Origin: Streptomyces sp. NBC_01237
Lineage (GTDB): Bacteria > Actinomycetota > Actinomycetes > Streptomycetales > Streptomycetaceae
Assembly: GCF_035917275.1 (NCBI RefSeq)
Contig: NZ_CP108509.1
Location: forward strand, 496,001-560,000
Reading direction: 5' to 3'
DNA: 64,000 nt
Below the pieces are notes generated by a model. That model worked only from the letters and a program-made list of their open reading frames with translations, was not told where the DNA came from and did no database searches. This document shows positions 17,115 to 26,249 of this stretch, one piece after another; position 1 is the first letter of the stretch; every line of letters begins with the position of its first letter. A program made the translations under genes and the position numbers.

Positions 17115-17190
17115 CCCGTCGGCGAGCGGGATCACAGGGGGCTGATGGCGGAGGCGGGCGGGGTCCGGCGCCGGGTACGTGGAACGCTTC

Positions 17191-17245
17191 CGTGGACGCC
17201 GTACTCCTTCTTGAGCTGCGTGGACCGCCGTACTCCTTCTTGAGC
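17191..17245. repeat. Two-copy direct repeat of about 25 bp
   Basis: The unit CGTGGAC(C)GCCGTACTCCTTCTTGAGC occurs at 17191-17215 and 17219-17245, identical except for one inserted C. It lies in the 200-bp gap between the TetR and acyltransferase genes, with no gene of its own. It may be a recent duplication of a regulatory site. Confidence 0.7.
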
Positions 17246-17316
17246 GGCTCCGGGCAGGCCGTGCCGGGCAGCACTTCCAGGTGGGCGGGTGGTACGCCGA
17301 GATGCCGGTCCGGCGA

Positions 17317-18546
17317 TCAGGCCACCAGGTCGTCCAGCGCGACGGAGACATGGCGGGCCAGTTCCTGGATCTGGGCGTCGGTGTACCAGGCCCGGCTGTA
17401 GGTCAGATCGACGGCGAGGCGGCCCTTGTAGCGGCTGACGACCGCGAAGATCATCGGTACGTGGCCCAGCGGTGCCAGGCGCACGTCGCGGATCCGGAGA
17501 CCTCCGGGCAGGCGCGGTTCGGTGATGATGCCCACGTTGGTGATGACCAGGCTGGGCGGGTGCTGGTCGAGCATGTAGGCGAAGGCCGCCAGTTCCATCG
17601 CCGCGGCGCCCGTGTCCAGATCGGCGCGCAGCCGGGCGGCCAGGTCGTGCCCCACCTCGACGGGGTGGGACCGGTCGGTGACCCGGAGCCGGATGGACGT
17701 GGTGGTGGCGGCCGACTGAAGCACCTGGTCGGGCAGTGGCGGGTCGAGCCTGCGGCGCATGTCCACGGCCGTGGTGCACAGCATCCGTACCGGATCGACC
17801 GCTGCGGGAAAGAGGGAGCGCAGGCTGGTCAACAGGATCCCGGAGACGAGGGCGTTGAGGGTGAGCGAGGCATCGTGGGCGCACTGGACCAGCCTCCCGC
17901 ACCGGTCGGCGTCGGCTTCGACGCCGATGATGCCGAAGCTCGTGTCGGGGCCGGGAGCACCGTTGCGGGAAGCGAGGGCGGGCAGCAGGGAGGGCGGCGC
18001 CCCGGCGTCCAGCCGCGCGCGTTCGGCGACGAATTCTCTCAGCTGTTGCGGAGTGAAACGGGAGGCGAGCATGTCGTCCAGCGCCGGGCCCAGCACCGGC
18101 CGGACGGGCTCGGTGGCGACCGGCCGGCGCGTGGAGAGCGCGGTGTAGAGGTCCCACAGCCGTTGATGGACGGCCAGATAACTCATCCCGTCCGAGAACG
18201 CCCGGGGCAGCGTCATCACTACACGGGTGCGGTGGGGCTCATGCAGCAGCGTCAGTCGCAACAGCGGTCCCTTGTCCCAGGCAAGGGGGGCGCTGATCTC
18301 CTGATCGAGATCAACACCATTGTTCAGTAGGGGTCCTGGGGCAGTCTCGTCGATCCGGACGACCTGCTCGCCGTCCGCACCCCGGACGATGCTGCCTGCC
18401 AGCAGCGGGTAACTGGACCGAAGGCGGGCCAGTGCCTCGGTCAGGATCTCTTCGTCCAGATCGCCCTCGACATCGCTGTGCAGTACGAGCCGGACACCGC
18501 CCTCGGCGATGGCCGCCTCGTGCGGTGCGAGCAGACGCTCCACCAT
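17317..18546 (-). CDS. Condensation-fold (PapA-like) acyltransferase lacking the active-site His
   Basis: Protein of 409 residues with the chloramphenicol-acetyltransferase/condensation fold, closest in style to PapA acyltransferases: an opening with EEILTEALARLRSSYPLLAG, a middle region near ASLTLNALVSGILLTSL, and a C-terminal YSRAWYTDAQIQELARHV. Where active members have HHxxxDG, this one reads LPRAFSDG (near residue 130), so both histidines are replaced and only DG remains. It may bind acyl-CoA or a carrier protein without classical catalysis, or work differently. The ATG has GGGGAGGA upstream. No NRPS, PKS or lipid gene is adjacent, so the substrate is unknown. Confidence 0.7.
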   Translation of the reverse strand: MVERLLAPHEAAIAEGGVRLVLHSDVEGDLDEEILTEALARLRSSYPLLAGSIVRGADGEQVVRIDETAPGPLLNNGVDLDQEISAPLAWDKGPLLRLTLLHEPHRTRVVMTLPRAFSDGMSYLAVHQRLWDLYTALSTRRPVATEPVRPVLGPALDDMLASRFTPQQLREFVAERARLDAGAPPSLLPALASRNGAPGPDTSFGIIGVEADADRCGRLVQCAHDASLTLNALVSGILLTSLRSLFPAAVDPVRMLCTTAVDMRRRLDPPLPDQVLQSAATTTSIRLRVTDRSHPVEVGHDLAARLRADLDTGAAAMELAAFAYMLDQHPPSLVITNVGIITEPRLPGGLRIRDVRLAPLGHVPMIFAVVSRYKGRLAVDLTYSRAWYTDAQIQELARHVSVALDDLVA

Positions 18547-18689
18547 GGAATCCTCCCCAGCCTGACGCACAGTGGCACCGCTGCCCGTGAGGCCGCCCGC
18601 CCGATGACGGCCCTCGGTAGTGCTGCCCACTCACCGGCCCGCATCGACAGGCGCACCGAGGCATTCGACGGCGCTCTACCGGCGTACGG

Positions 18690-20240
18690 CTACGCCCCCG
18701 CTCCCCCGCGCTGGAGAGCCGAGGCCGGCTCGACCGGTTCCGCCCGCTTCGGCGACAGGGCGGCCCGAGTGATGTTCCGTGCCATGCCGCCGAAGACGAT
18801 GGCGTGGAACGGGGAGACGCTCCACCAGTAGGCATGGCCCAGCAGTCCCCGGGGATGGAACAGTGCCCGCTGCCGGTACCGGACACCGCCCGTCCCGTTC
18901 CGCTCCGCGTAGAGCTCCAGCCAGGCCAGGCCCGGCAGCCGCATCTCGGCGCGCAGCCGGAGCAGGTGCCCCCGCTCGATCTCCTCGACCCGCCAGAAGT
19001 CCAGTGAGTCACCCACTCTGAGCCGCGTGGCGTCCCGGCGGCCGCGTCGCAGTCCGACGCCGCCCACAGCACGATCGAGCCAGCCGCGGACGGCCCAGGC
19101 CAGGGGGAAGGAGTACCAGCCGTTGTCACCCCCGATGCTCTCGATGGCGCTCCACAGCGCCTCGGGCGGCGCGTCCACCTCGGCCTTCCGCTCATCGACG
19201 TAGAGACTGCCGCCCGCCCAGTCCGGGTCGGTCGGCAACGGGTCGCTCGGCACGCCGGGCACCGAGGCCGACGACCACCGTGTGGTCACGTTCGCCTCGC
19301 GCACCCGCTGGAGCGCGAGCGTGAGCGCCCGCTCGAAGGTGAACGGCTGCCCGGGGCCGTCGGGAACGTATCGCCGGATGTCGTGTTCGGCGCACACCAC
19401 CTCGTACTTCAACGACTCCGCGAGCGGTCGCGCGATCGAGCGGGGCACCGGGGTGACCAGTCCGATCCAGTGGCTGGACAGGCGCGGCGTCAGCATCGGC
19501 ACGGGCAGGATCAGCCGCTTCCGCAGCTGGGCGATCGCCGCGTACTCCTCCATCATCTCCCGGTACGTGACGACGTCGGGACCACCGATGTCGAAGGTGC
19601 GGTTCACCTCGGCGGGCATATCGACGCTGCCCACCAGGTACCGCAGCACGTCGCGGACGGCGATCGGCTGGATCCTGGTCGACACCCAGCTCGGGGTGAC
19701 CATGACCGGCAGGCGTTCCGTGAGGTAGCGCAGCATCTCGAAGGAGGCCGAGCCCGAACCGATGATCACGGCCGCGCGCAGCACCGTGGTCGGAACCCCG
19801 GACCTCAGCAGGATGTCGCCAACCTCCGCACGCGAGCGCAGATGCGGTGACAGCTCGTCCTCCGGTACGTCCGCGGGCGTGAGGCCGCCGAGGTAGATGA
19901 TCCGGGACACCCCTGCGGCACGTGCCTGCTCGGCGAAGTTCCGGGCCGCCTCGCGGTCCGTGGCCTCGAAGCCGCTACCGCTGCCGAGCGTGTGGACCAG
20001 GTAGTAGGCGACATCGACGCCGTGCATGGCGGCCCGGAGGGAATCCGGATCCAGGACGTCGCCCCGGACGGCCTCGGCCCGGCCCGCCCACGGGTGGTCG
20101 CGCAGCTTCTCCGGGGTACGCGCGAGGCATCGCACGCGGTGTCCGGCGTCGAGCAGCTCGGGAACCAGCCGCCCGCCGATGTAACCGGTCGCCCCGGTCA
20201 CCAGACAGTGGAGTCCCACTGCGACATCTTCCTGATCCAT
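18690..20240 (-). CDS. NAD(P)-binding SDR with C-terminal DUF2867
   Basis: Two-domain protein of 516 residues. Residues 10-310 are an atypical short-chain dehydrogenase/NmrA-like Rossmann domain (CLVTGATGYIGGRLVPELLD; VAYYLVHTLG; FDIGGPDVVTYREMMEEYA), as in YbjT. Residues 345-500 form a START/SRPBCC-like DUF2867 domain (ERKAEVDAPPEALWSAIESI). The combination is widespread in actinobacteria and is annotated as an SDR oxidoreductase without known substrate. It is 143 bp upstream of the acyltransferase on the same strand and could be cotranscribed with it. Confidence 0.85.
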   Translation of the reverse strand: MDQEDVAVGLHCLVTGATGYIGGRLVPELLDAGHRVRCLARTPEKLRDHPWAGRAEAVRGDVLDPDSLRAAMHGVDVAYYLVHTLGSGSGFEATDREAARNFAEQARAAGVSRIIYLGGLTPADVPEDELSPHLRSRAEVGDILLRSGVPTTVLRAAVIIGSGSASFEMLRYLTERLPVMVTPSWVSTRIQPIAVRDVLRYLVGSVDMPAEVNRTFDIGGPDVVTYREMMEEYAAIAQLRKRLILPVPMLTPRLSSHWIGLVTPVPRSIARPLAESLKYEVVCAEHDIRRYVPDGPGQPFTFERALTLALQRVREANVTTRWSSASVPGVPSDPLPTDPDWAGGSLYVDERKAEVDAPPEALWSAIESIGGDNGWYSFPLAWAVRGWLDRAVGGVGLRRGRRDATRLRVGDSLDFWRVEEIERGHLLRLRAEMRLPGLAWLELYAERNGTGGVRYRQRALFHPRGLLGHAYWWSVSPFHAIVFGGMARNITRAALSPKRAEPVEPASALQRGGAGA

Positions 20241-20403
20241 GGCGCCCTCCGTGTCCTGTCGATCGTCGCCCCTTCCACCGTGCCCGTGTACGGCTCATTC
20301 CGCTTCCCGGCGCGGGGCCTGCTACCCCCCGCCGGGCTCGGAACGGCCACCACGGCCCGGCCAGGCACGGCAGGGCCGGCGGGCCCGGCTCGGGCCGCCC
20401 GGG

Positions 20404-21231
20404 TCAGCTGTTGAGGAAGCCCAGGAGATCCTGGTTGAACTTCTCCTTGTCGCCTGCGACGAGCGCGATGCCGTGGGAGCCGCCTTCGTAGACGCGGAGC
20501 GTCGCGTCGGCGATGAGTTCGGCACTCCTGCGGCCGGTGGCGTCGATCGGTACGATCAGGTCGTCGTCGCCGTGCACGACGAGGGTGGGGATGTCGAACT
20601 TCTTCAGGTCCTCGTGGAAGTCCGTGTGCGCGAACGCGTCGACGCAGGCCACACCGCCCTCGATGGTCTCGGCCATGGCCATGTACCAGAAGGCGTCCTT
20701 GTTGCCCTGGGTGACCTTGTTGCCGGGACGGTTCGCGGAGAAGAACCCTTCCGCGGTGTCCTTCCAGAACTGCGAGCGCTCCTTGAGAATGCCCTGCTTG
20801 ATGCCGTCGAAGACGTCCTGCGGCACGCCGTCGGGATTGTCGGGGCCCTGGAGCATCAGGGGTGTGATCGCGGAGAGCAGGACGGCGGACGCGATCCGGC
20901 CGGTGCCGTGCCGGCCGATGTATCGGGCCAGTTCGCCGCCGCCCATCGAGTGCGCCACGAGGGTCACGTCGCGCAGATCGAGGGCGTTGATGAGGTCGTT
21001 CAGGTCATCGGCGAAGGTGTCGAAGTCATAGCCGTCGTACACCGGAGTGGAGCGGCCGTGGCCGCGCCGGTCGTGCGCGATGCCCCGGAATCCGTTGTCG
21101 GCCACGTACTTGAGCTGGTCCTGCCAGGCGTCGCCGTTGAGCGGCCAGCCGTGGATGAAGACCACGGGACGCCCCTGCCCCCAGTCCTTGTAGAAGATCT
21201 CGACACCGTCGCGTGTGGTCACCGTGGGCAT
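20404..21231 (-). CDS. Non-haem chloroperoxidase-type alpha/beta hydrolase
   Basis: Hydrolase of 275 residues beginning MPTVTTRDGVEIFYKDWGQG, the signature opening of cofactor-free haloperoxidase/arylesterase enzymes. It has the oxyanion loop FIHGWPLNGDAW, the nucleophile elbow AHSMGGGE (serine near residue 98), the acid in HGDDDLIVP near residue 227 and the catalytic histidine in GGSHGI. It is cytoplasmic and probably acts as an esterase or perhydrolase. AAGGACGGA precedes the ATG. It stands alone between the SDR and esterase genes. Confidence 0.9.
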   Translation of the reverse strand: MPTVTTRDGVEIFYKDWGQGRPVVFIHGWPLNGDAWQDQLKYVADNGFRGIAHDRRGHGRSTPVYDGYDFDTFADDLNDLINALDLRDVTLVAHSMGGGELARYIGRHGTGRIASAVLLSAITPLMLQGPDNPDGVPQDVFDGIKQGILKERSQFWKDTAEGFFSANRPGNKVTQGNKDAFWYMAMAETIEGGVACVDAFAHTDFHEDLKKFDIPTLVVHGDDDLIVPIDATGRRSAELIADATLRVYEGGSHGIALVAGDKEKFNQDLLGFLNS

Positions 21232-21478
21232 GCGTCCGTCCTTCCGGATGGTCGAGGGGCCGGGCCGCGCATGCCCGGCCAGGGAAAAGCGCGGGATGCC
21301 GCGAGGGAGGGTCTTCGGAGTCGCGCGCCCTCCGCCGCCCACCGGCTGCTCCGCCATCCATGCTGCTGGCGGAAGACCCCACCGGCAACACGAACCGCGC
21401 CCGCCCCGGCCCGCCCGGGTACGGCGCGGTCCAGTGCGGAACCGAGCCGCGAAACGGACCGGTGGACGCCATCGAGGT

Positions 21479-22480
21479 TCACCGGTGCAGGGCGGACAGC
21501 AGCATCGGCAGCGCGTGGCGCAGTTCCCGGTATCCGTAGGTCCCGCTGTGGGTGCCGGGGTAGATGTGTGTGGTGACGGGCGCGCCCAGGGACCTGAGCC
21601 GCGCGCTGAGCATCCGTGTTTCCTCGCCGCAGACGGCTTCGGTGAGGGAGACGACGTCGGCGGAGGCGAGCGCGGCCCATTTCTCGGTGCCCGGGATGTG
21701 CGGATCGGGGTCCTCACCGTCGAGCGGGCCGGGGGTGCCGTCTCCGGAGGCCAGATAGACAGTTGTGTGACGCAGCCCCTCTGCGTGGCGGTAGGGGTCC
21801 CAGGCGAGCCAGGTCTCCCAGTCCTTCGAGGGGTCCCCGAAGACCGCGTAGCCGTCCACACCGAGGAATTTCGCTCCGGAGAGCCACATCTCCGGGTGCC
21901 GTACCGGGTGCACGGGAGCCCCGAAAGCGGCCACGGCGCCGAACAGTCCCGGGAGCCGGGCCGCGAATCCCAGGGCGCCGAAACCGCCCTGGGACTCCCC
22001 CGCCGCAGCTCGGATCGGCCCGGCGCCGTATCGCTCCTCCATCAAGGGCATCACCTCGCGGAGGAAGTAGGTACGTACCCGGGGCGCGCCGCCCTTGCCG
22101 TGGTTCAGCCAGTCGGTCCAGAACCCGAACAGCGGCATGGCCGGCATGACCACGAGCACGTCATGCAGTTCGGCCGGCTCCTGCACCCGGAACAATGTGC
22201 GCCAGGTCGTGTGGTCCCCGTCCCCGCCCGCCAGGAGATAGAGAGTGGGCCAGGTGTCACCGGGGCGGCGTCGGTCCCAGCCGCGTGGCGTCAGCAGAGC
22301 CACGGTGCTCCGGGCGCCCAGGGCCGGGGAGTCGACGGTCAGCTCGATCAGGCGCTCGTCCAGCCGTCGCTCGGCGATGACTCGGCCGGCGGCACGGGCC
22401 GGGGCGGCACCGAGCAGCCCACCGGCCCCCAGGACGGCGGCGCTCGCGAGCAGGGTCCGGCGTGAGTGTGCGTTCTTCAT
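21479..22480 (-). CDS. Tat-exported esterase (esterase D/antigen-85-like)
   Basis: Exported alpha/beta hydrolase of 333 residues. The start MKNAHSRRTLLASAAVLGAG is a twin-arginine signal with a cleavage site near ARA. The catalytic elbow is AAGESQGGFGALGFA; the late histidine lies in YPGTHSGTYGYRELRHALP, as in S-formylglutathione hydrolase, Fes and Ag85-type enzymes. It likely cleaves extracellular esters. I use ATG 22480 rather than the upstream in-frame start at 22513, which would bury the signal peptide; the Shine-Dalgarno is weak. Confidence 0.85.
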   Translation of the reverse strand: MKNAHSRRTLLASAAVLGAGGLLGAAPARAAGRVIAERRLDERLIELTVDSPALGARSTVALLTPRGWDRRRPGDTWPTLYLLAGGDGDHTTWRTLFRVQEPAELHDVLVVMPAMPLFGFWTDWLNHGKGGAPRVRTYFLREVMPLMEERYGAGPIRAAAGESQGGFGALGFAARLPGLFGAVAAFGAPVHPVRHPEMWLSGAKFLGVDGYAVFGDPSKDWETWLAWDPYRHAEGLRHTTVYLASGDGTPGPLDGEDPDPHIPGTEKWAALASADVVSLTEAVCGEETRMLSARLRSLGAPVTTHIYPGTHSGTYGYRELRHALPMLLSALHR

Positions 22481-22674
22481 AAATGAGTCTTCGGCCGCAC
22501 ACCACCACGCCATGAGGCTGATACCGCACGGCCGCCGAGGGGGCGGAGTCGCGGCACCCTCCGCCCGGCCGCCGTGCGTCCCGGCCCGAGTCGCCGGTCC
22601 CGGCTGCTGTTGCGGCAGCGGCCGGGACGACCACGATGACGGGCGCCACGGCGACCGCGGGATCCCCGGAAGCC

Positions 22675-23394
22675 TCAGCGGGTCATCAGCGCGCCTCCGT
22701 TGACGTGCAGCACCTGACCGGTGATGTGCCGGGCGGCCGGGGACGCGAGAAAGCCGACCGGGCCGACGATGTCGGACGGTGTGCCGGGGCGCCCCGTGGC
22801 CGTTCCGGCGATCAGCTGGTCGCGGCGTTCGGAGGAGAGGTGGTCGCGGAAGAACTCCGTATCGGCGATGTAACCGGGCGCCACCACGTTGGCGGTGATG
22901 TCACGCGGGCCGAGTCGTCCGGCGAGGTCGAGATTCCATGTGGCCAGGCCCGCCTTGGACGCTCCGTAGGAGCCCGCGCCCTGGTCCGCGGCGATCGAGC
23001 CGATGTGCACGACCGCGCCGCCGGGTGCGAGGCGGTCCTCCAGCGCCTTGGTGGTCAGGGCCGCGCTGACGAGGTTGGCGTCCAGGTTGGCGCGGAAGTC
23101 ACGGGCGTACGAGGCGAGGTCATCGGCACCGTCGGCGTCGAAGTCCGTGTTGCCGCCCGCGTTGTTGACGAGTACGTCGATCCGGTCGGGGAGCTCGGAC
23201 AGCAGCGCGGTGAGCGCCTCGGGCCGGATGTGGTCACAGACCAGCCCACGGGCGCCGACAGCGGCGGCGGTCTCCTTGAGCGGGCCGGGCCGACGGCCGG
23301 TGATGATCACGGCGTCGCCGCCCTCGGCGAAGTGACGGGCCAGGGCCTGGCCGATGCCGGTGGATCCGCCGGTGATCAGGATGGTGCGTGCCAT
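22675..23394 (-). CDS. Short-chain dehydrogenase/reductase
   Basis: Classical SDR of 239 residues. The NAD(P) site is ITGGSTGIGQALARHFAEG, then NNAGG, the active serine in VVHIGSIAADQ and the tyrosine/lysine pair in SYGASKAG. It ends with the usual HITGQVLHVNGGALMTR and resembles 3-ketoacyl reductase-like enzymes of unknown substrate. GGAGC precedes the ATG. It is divergent from a MarR regulator with an AT-rich palindrome between, suggesting substrate-induced control. Confidence 0.9.
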   Translation of the reverse strand: MARTILITGGSTGIGQALARHFAEGGDAVIITGRRPGPLKETAAAVGARGLVCDHIRPEALTALLSELPDRIDVLVNNAGGNTDFDADGADDLASYARDFRANLDANLVSAALTTKALEDRLAPGGAVVHIGSIAADQGAGSYGASKAGLATWNLDLAGRLGPRDITANVVAPGYIADTEFFRDHLSSERRDQLIAGTATGRPGTPSDIVGPVGFLASPAARHITGQVLHVNGGALMTR

Positions 23395-23424
23395 ATGCTG
23401 AGCTCCGTATCGCGTTCATGTAGG

Positions 23425-23436
23425 TCTAAATTTAGA
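23425..23436. promoter_or_regulatory. MarR operator
   Basis: Perfect AT-rich palindrome TCTAAATTTAGA between the divergent SDR and MarR genes, extended by a further TCTAAA half-site at 23437-23442. Such sites are typical of MarR dimers. Confidence 0.75.
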
Positions 23437-23464
23437 TCTAAACGTAGCACCTGGGAGCAACACC

Positions 23465-24097
23465 GTGACGAGAGATCCCCTCACCCCGCCGCCGGGCGAG
23501 CCGGGCCCAGGCGCTGCGGCCGGCGCCGCGCCGGCCGGCGGTGAACGGTCCACGTCGGCCGACGGCGCCTTTCACTCGGCCGAGGACATCGCGGCCGCCT
23601 GGGAGCGCGAACGTCCGGGCACCCCCGTCTCCTCGATCGGGATCGTCACGCCGATCTGGCAGCTGGCCAAGCTCTTCGGGGACGACCGGCGCCGGGTGCT
23701 GGCCCGAGCCGGTGTGGACACGGCCACCCTCGACCTGCTGAGCGTGCTGCGCCGCAGCGGCGGGCCGTACACCCTGAGCACCCGCGAACTCGCGCAGCAC
23801 TCCCTGGTCACGGCGGGCGCGATCTCACAGCGGGTGGCACGCGCGGAACGCGAGGGGCTCGTCGTCCGCCGGCCCGCCCAGGGGCGCCCGCGGACCGTAC
23901 TGGTCACGCTGACCCCGGCGGGTCATGAGCTGGTCGAGGCCACCGTCGACCAGGTCCTGTACAGCGAGGCCGATCTGATCACCGCCCTGACGCCCGAGCA
24001 ACAGCGTCAGTTGAACGAGCTGCTGCGCGTACTCCTCCAGGACGTACAGCAGAGGCTCGGCGACGAGCGGATCACACAGGTGGGCGAGCAGCGGTAG
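23465..24097 (+). CDS. MarR-family regulator
   Basis: MarR winged-helix regulator of 210 residues. The first 55 residues are Pro/Ala/Gly-rich and probably disordered, an extension compared with the usual 150. The winged helix is in LSTRELAQHSLVTAGAISQR, then EREGLVVRRPAQGRPRTVLV, followed by the dimerisation helices. GTG 23465 has GGGAGC upstream. The adjoining operator implies repression of itself and the divergent SDR. Confidence 0.85.
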   Translation: MTRDPLTPPPGEPGPGAAAGAAPAGGERSTSADGAFHSAEDIAAAWERERPGTPVSSIGIVTPIWQLAKLFGDDRRRVLARAGVDTATLDLLSVLRRSGGPYTLSTRELAQHSLVTAGAISQRVARAEREGLVVRRPAQGRPRTVLVTLTPAGHELVEATVDQVLYSEADLITALTPEQQRQLNELLRVLLQDVQQRLGDERITQVGEQR

Positions 24098-24239
24098 AGC
24101 GGTGAAGCCGGGCAGACGGTCCTCGTCGCTCCACGCTGCCGAGCGGTTCCACGGCCCCCCGCCGCTCCCACGCCGCTGATCGCCGTCGGGTCTTCGGACG
24201 CCGCCCGTCCGCAGCGACGGCGTGCAGTCGTCCCATCCC

Positions 24240-25085
24240 TCACGGGCGCCGAGGTGCGTCTCCGGGGCCTGTGCTGTTCCTCCTCGTACCGCCATGGTCG
24301 GAAACGGCGTGTACGGGAAGGAGGTTCGGGCGTTTGGCCGTGCGCCCGTCGCCGGAGGAACGGCCGTGCAGGCGCCTGCCGATCCAGGGGCCGAGGAAGG
24401 AGGCCGCCCATCGCAGTTCGCCCGCCGCGTGGCGCCATCCGGCGGGGGCGGGTGCGCTCGGTCCGGCCAGGGGGTGGGTCCAGGAGTCGTCGCTGCCCGG
24501 CAGGCCGAGTGCGTGGGCGACGGCGGCGGCGATCCGCTCGTGGCCGAGCGGACTGGCGTGCAGCCGGTCCGGGCTCCACAGCCGGGGGTCGGTGAGCACG
24601 GGGTGGAGTGCGGTCTCGGCGACGGCGACATGATGCCGCTGGGCCGCCTGCCGGATGCGGTGGTTCAACGCGGTGACGCGGGAGCCGATCGGACGGGCGA
24701 GCGGGGTGATCCGGGCGAGGTCGGGGAAAGTGACGGTCGCGACGCGGGCCCCTGTCGCGGTGAGCGCCTCGAACATCGCCTCCAGGTGACCGGCGACCTC
24801 GTCGGCGTCGAACCGGGGCCGCAGCAGGTCGTTGACCCCGGCGACCACCGTGGCCAGGTCCGGGCGCAGAGCGAGAGCGGGCGCGAGCTGCTCCGCCCGG
24901 ACCTGCCCGGCCAGTCGACCGCGTACGGCCAGATTGGCGTACTGGACGCCGGAGTGGTGTAGCGCGAGCTGCTCGGCGAACCGGTCGGCACATCCCCGCA
25001 GCCCCACGGTGTCGTCGCCGTCCCCGAGCCCCTCGGTCTGACTGTCGCCCAGTGCGACGAAGCGCAGGTGGTCATCGCCGCGCAC
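24240..25085 (-). CDS. SGNH/GDSL-family hydrolase
   Basis: Cytoplasmic SGNH esterase/lipase of 281 residues. Block I is RFVALGDSQTEGLGD (serine near residue 16), Block III is VVAGVNDLLRP and Block V is SPDRLHASPLGHERIA with the catalytic Asp and His. GTG 25085 lies inside the end of the PadR gene (14-base overlap), with a GGGAGAGGCGGGCGG purine run upstream, so the two are coupled. The C-terminal 60 residues are basic and look disordered. Substrate unknown. Confidence 0.8.
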   Translation of the reverse strand: MRGDDHLRFVALGDSQTEGLGDGDDTVGLRGCADRFAEQLALHHSGVQYANLAVRGRLAGQVRAEQLAPALALRPDLATVVAGVNDLLRPRFDADEVAGHLEAMFEALTATGARVATVTFPDLARITPLARPIGSRVTALNHRIRQAAQRHHVAVAETALHPVLTDPRLWSPDRLHASPLGHERIAAAVAHALGLPGSDDSWTHPLAGPSAPAPAGWRHAAGELRWAASFLGPWIGRRLHGRSSGDGRTAKRPNLLPVHAVSDHGGTRRNSTGPGDAPRRP

Positions 25086-25641
25086 GGGCCGCCCGCCTCT
25101 CCCGCAGGACCGCCGCGGTCCGCCTGCACCACTCCAGGTTGCCCCGCTCGAAGTCCAGGCCACGGCAGCAGGTCAGATAGGGGCCGATGCGTTCGCCGTG
25201 GCGCAGGAACTCCTCCTCGTCGCGGCCACCGCGCATCTTCCGCAGCTGCGCCTCGAACAGTCCGATCTTGGCCTCGGCGAAGGCGGCCCGTTCGGTGAGC
25301 TGGGCGACAAGTGCCCCGGTGTCGAGATGGTCCGCCGCCTGGACCATGACGAGCAGGTCGTCGCGGATGAAGGAGGGCTTGGGGGGCGTCTTTGCGAACT
25401 GTTCCAGCTCGGCCAGCCCGGCGGCGGTGACAGCGAACAGACGCTTGTTGGGCCGAGTGTCCTGAACCACCTCACGGCCCACGACCAGCCCTTCCTTCTC
25501 CAGCCTGGTCAGCTCTGCGTACAGCTGCTGCGGCAGCGCGTGCCAGAAGTTCGCCACACCCGTGTCGAACGCCTTGGCCAATTGATAACCGCTCAGTTCC
25601 CCATCGATGAGCGCTGCCAACACGGCGTGGCGCAAAGCCAT
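25072..25641 (-). CDS. PadR-family regulator
   Basis: PadR-type (Vir-like) repressor of 189 residues. The winged helix begins MALRHAVLAALIDGELSGYQ, then FWHALPQQLYAELTRLEKEG and the wing TRPNKRLFAVT. The C-terminal half is a helical dimerisation domain. AAGGAGG precedes the ATG. It is divergent from an NTF2-like gene, with inverted TAGTCA/TGACTA half-sites between them, and is coupled to the SGNH hydrolase downstream. Confidence 0.87.
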   Translation of the reverse strand: MALRHAVLAALIDGELSGYQLAKAFDTGVANFWHALPQQLYAELTRLEKEGLVVGREVVQDTRPNKRLFAVTAAGLAELEQFAKTPPKPSFIRDDLLVMVQAADHLDTGALVAQLTERAAFAEAKIGLFEAQLRKMRGGRDEEEFLRHGERIGPYLTCCRGLDFERGNLEWCRRTAAVLRERRAARARR

Positions 25642-25687
25642 CGGACCGCCTCCTTCTCGCCTCTGTCCACGAACACCGCGTCCATGA

Positions 25688-25723
25688 TAGTCAAGAATCT
25701 GACTAATCACATCCATGACTATC
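25688..25723. promoter_or_regulatory. PadR operator
   Basis: Inverted half-sites TAGTCA (25688-25693) and TGACTA (25700-25705) are separated by six bases, with a further TGACTATC at 25716-25723. The site lies just upstream of the NTF2-like gene and about 47 bases before the PadR start. Confidence 0.65.
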
Positions 25724-25734
25724 CAGGAGGGGCC

Positions 25735-26166
25735 ATGGCCACAGCCGACCGTTTCCGTGCCGCCGTCGACAGCCGCGATCTGACCGCTCTGGACGACCTC
25801 TTCACCGAGGACGTCCGGCTCTACAGCCCGGTGAAGTTCACACCGTTCGAGGGCAGGCCGACGGTGCTGGGGCTCTTCGGGGTCCTTCTGCGTACCTTCG
25901 AGGACTTCCGCTACGTCGGACAGTTCGACGGCAGCGCCGAGACCGGCGTCGACGGCACCGAAGCCCCCTCGGCGGTCCTGCTCTTCCGCGCCACCGTGAG
26001 CGGGAAGCAGATCCACGGCATCGACCTGCTGCACTTCGCCCCCGACGGGCGGATCAAGGAGTTCACCGTGATGGTCCGCCCCCGGTCCGCGGTGCACGCC
26101 CTGGGCGAGGCGGTCCTCGCCGGGCTTGTCGCCGACGGCCTCGTACCCGCACCGGCCGACCAGTAG
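25735..26166 (+). CDS. NTF2/SnoaL-like protein
   Basis: Small alpha/beta-barrel protein of 143 residues in the SnoaL/nuclear-transport-factor-2 superfamily. It starts with a helix (DRFRAAVDSRDLTALDDLF), then TEDVRLYSPVKFTPFEGRP and a curved sheet ending IHGIDLLHFAPDGRIKEFTV. Such proteins are ligand-binding pockets or isomerase/cyclase-like enzymes. The ATG has a strong AGGAGGGG. It is probably repressed by the divergent PadR protein. Confidence 0.82.
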   Translation: MATADRFRAAVDSRDLTALDDLFTEDVRLYSPVKFTPFEGRPTVLGLFGVLLRTFEDFRYVGQFDGSAETGVDGTEAPSAVLLFRATVSGKQIHGIDLLHFAPDGRIKEFTVMVRPRSAVHALGEAVLAGLVADGLVPAPADQ

Positions 26167-26249
26167 CCGACCAGGAATCCGCACAGACAGCCCTCGGCGC
26201 GGAGACCAGCAGCCATAGCGCCGCGCCCCAAAAAAATACTCTGCCGTCG

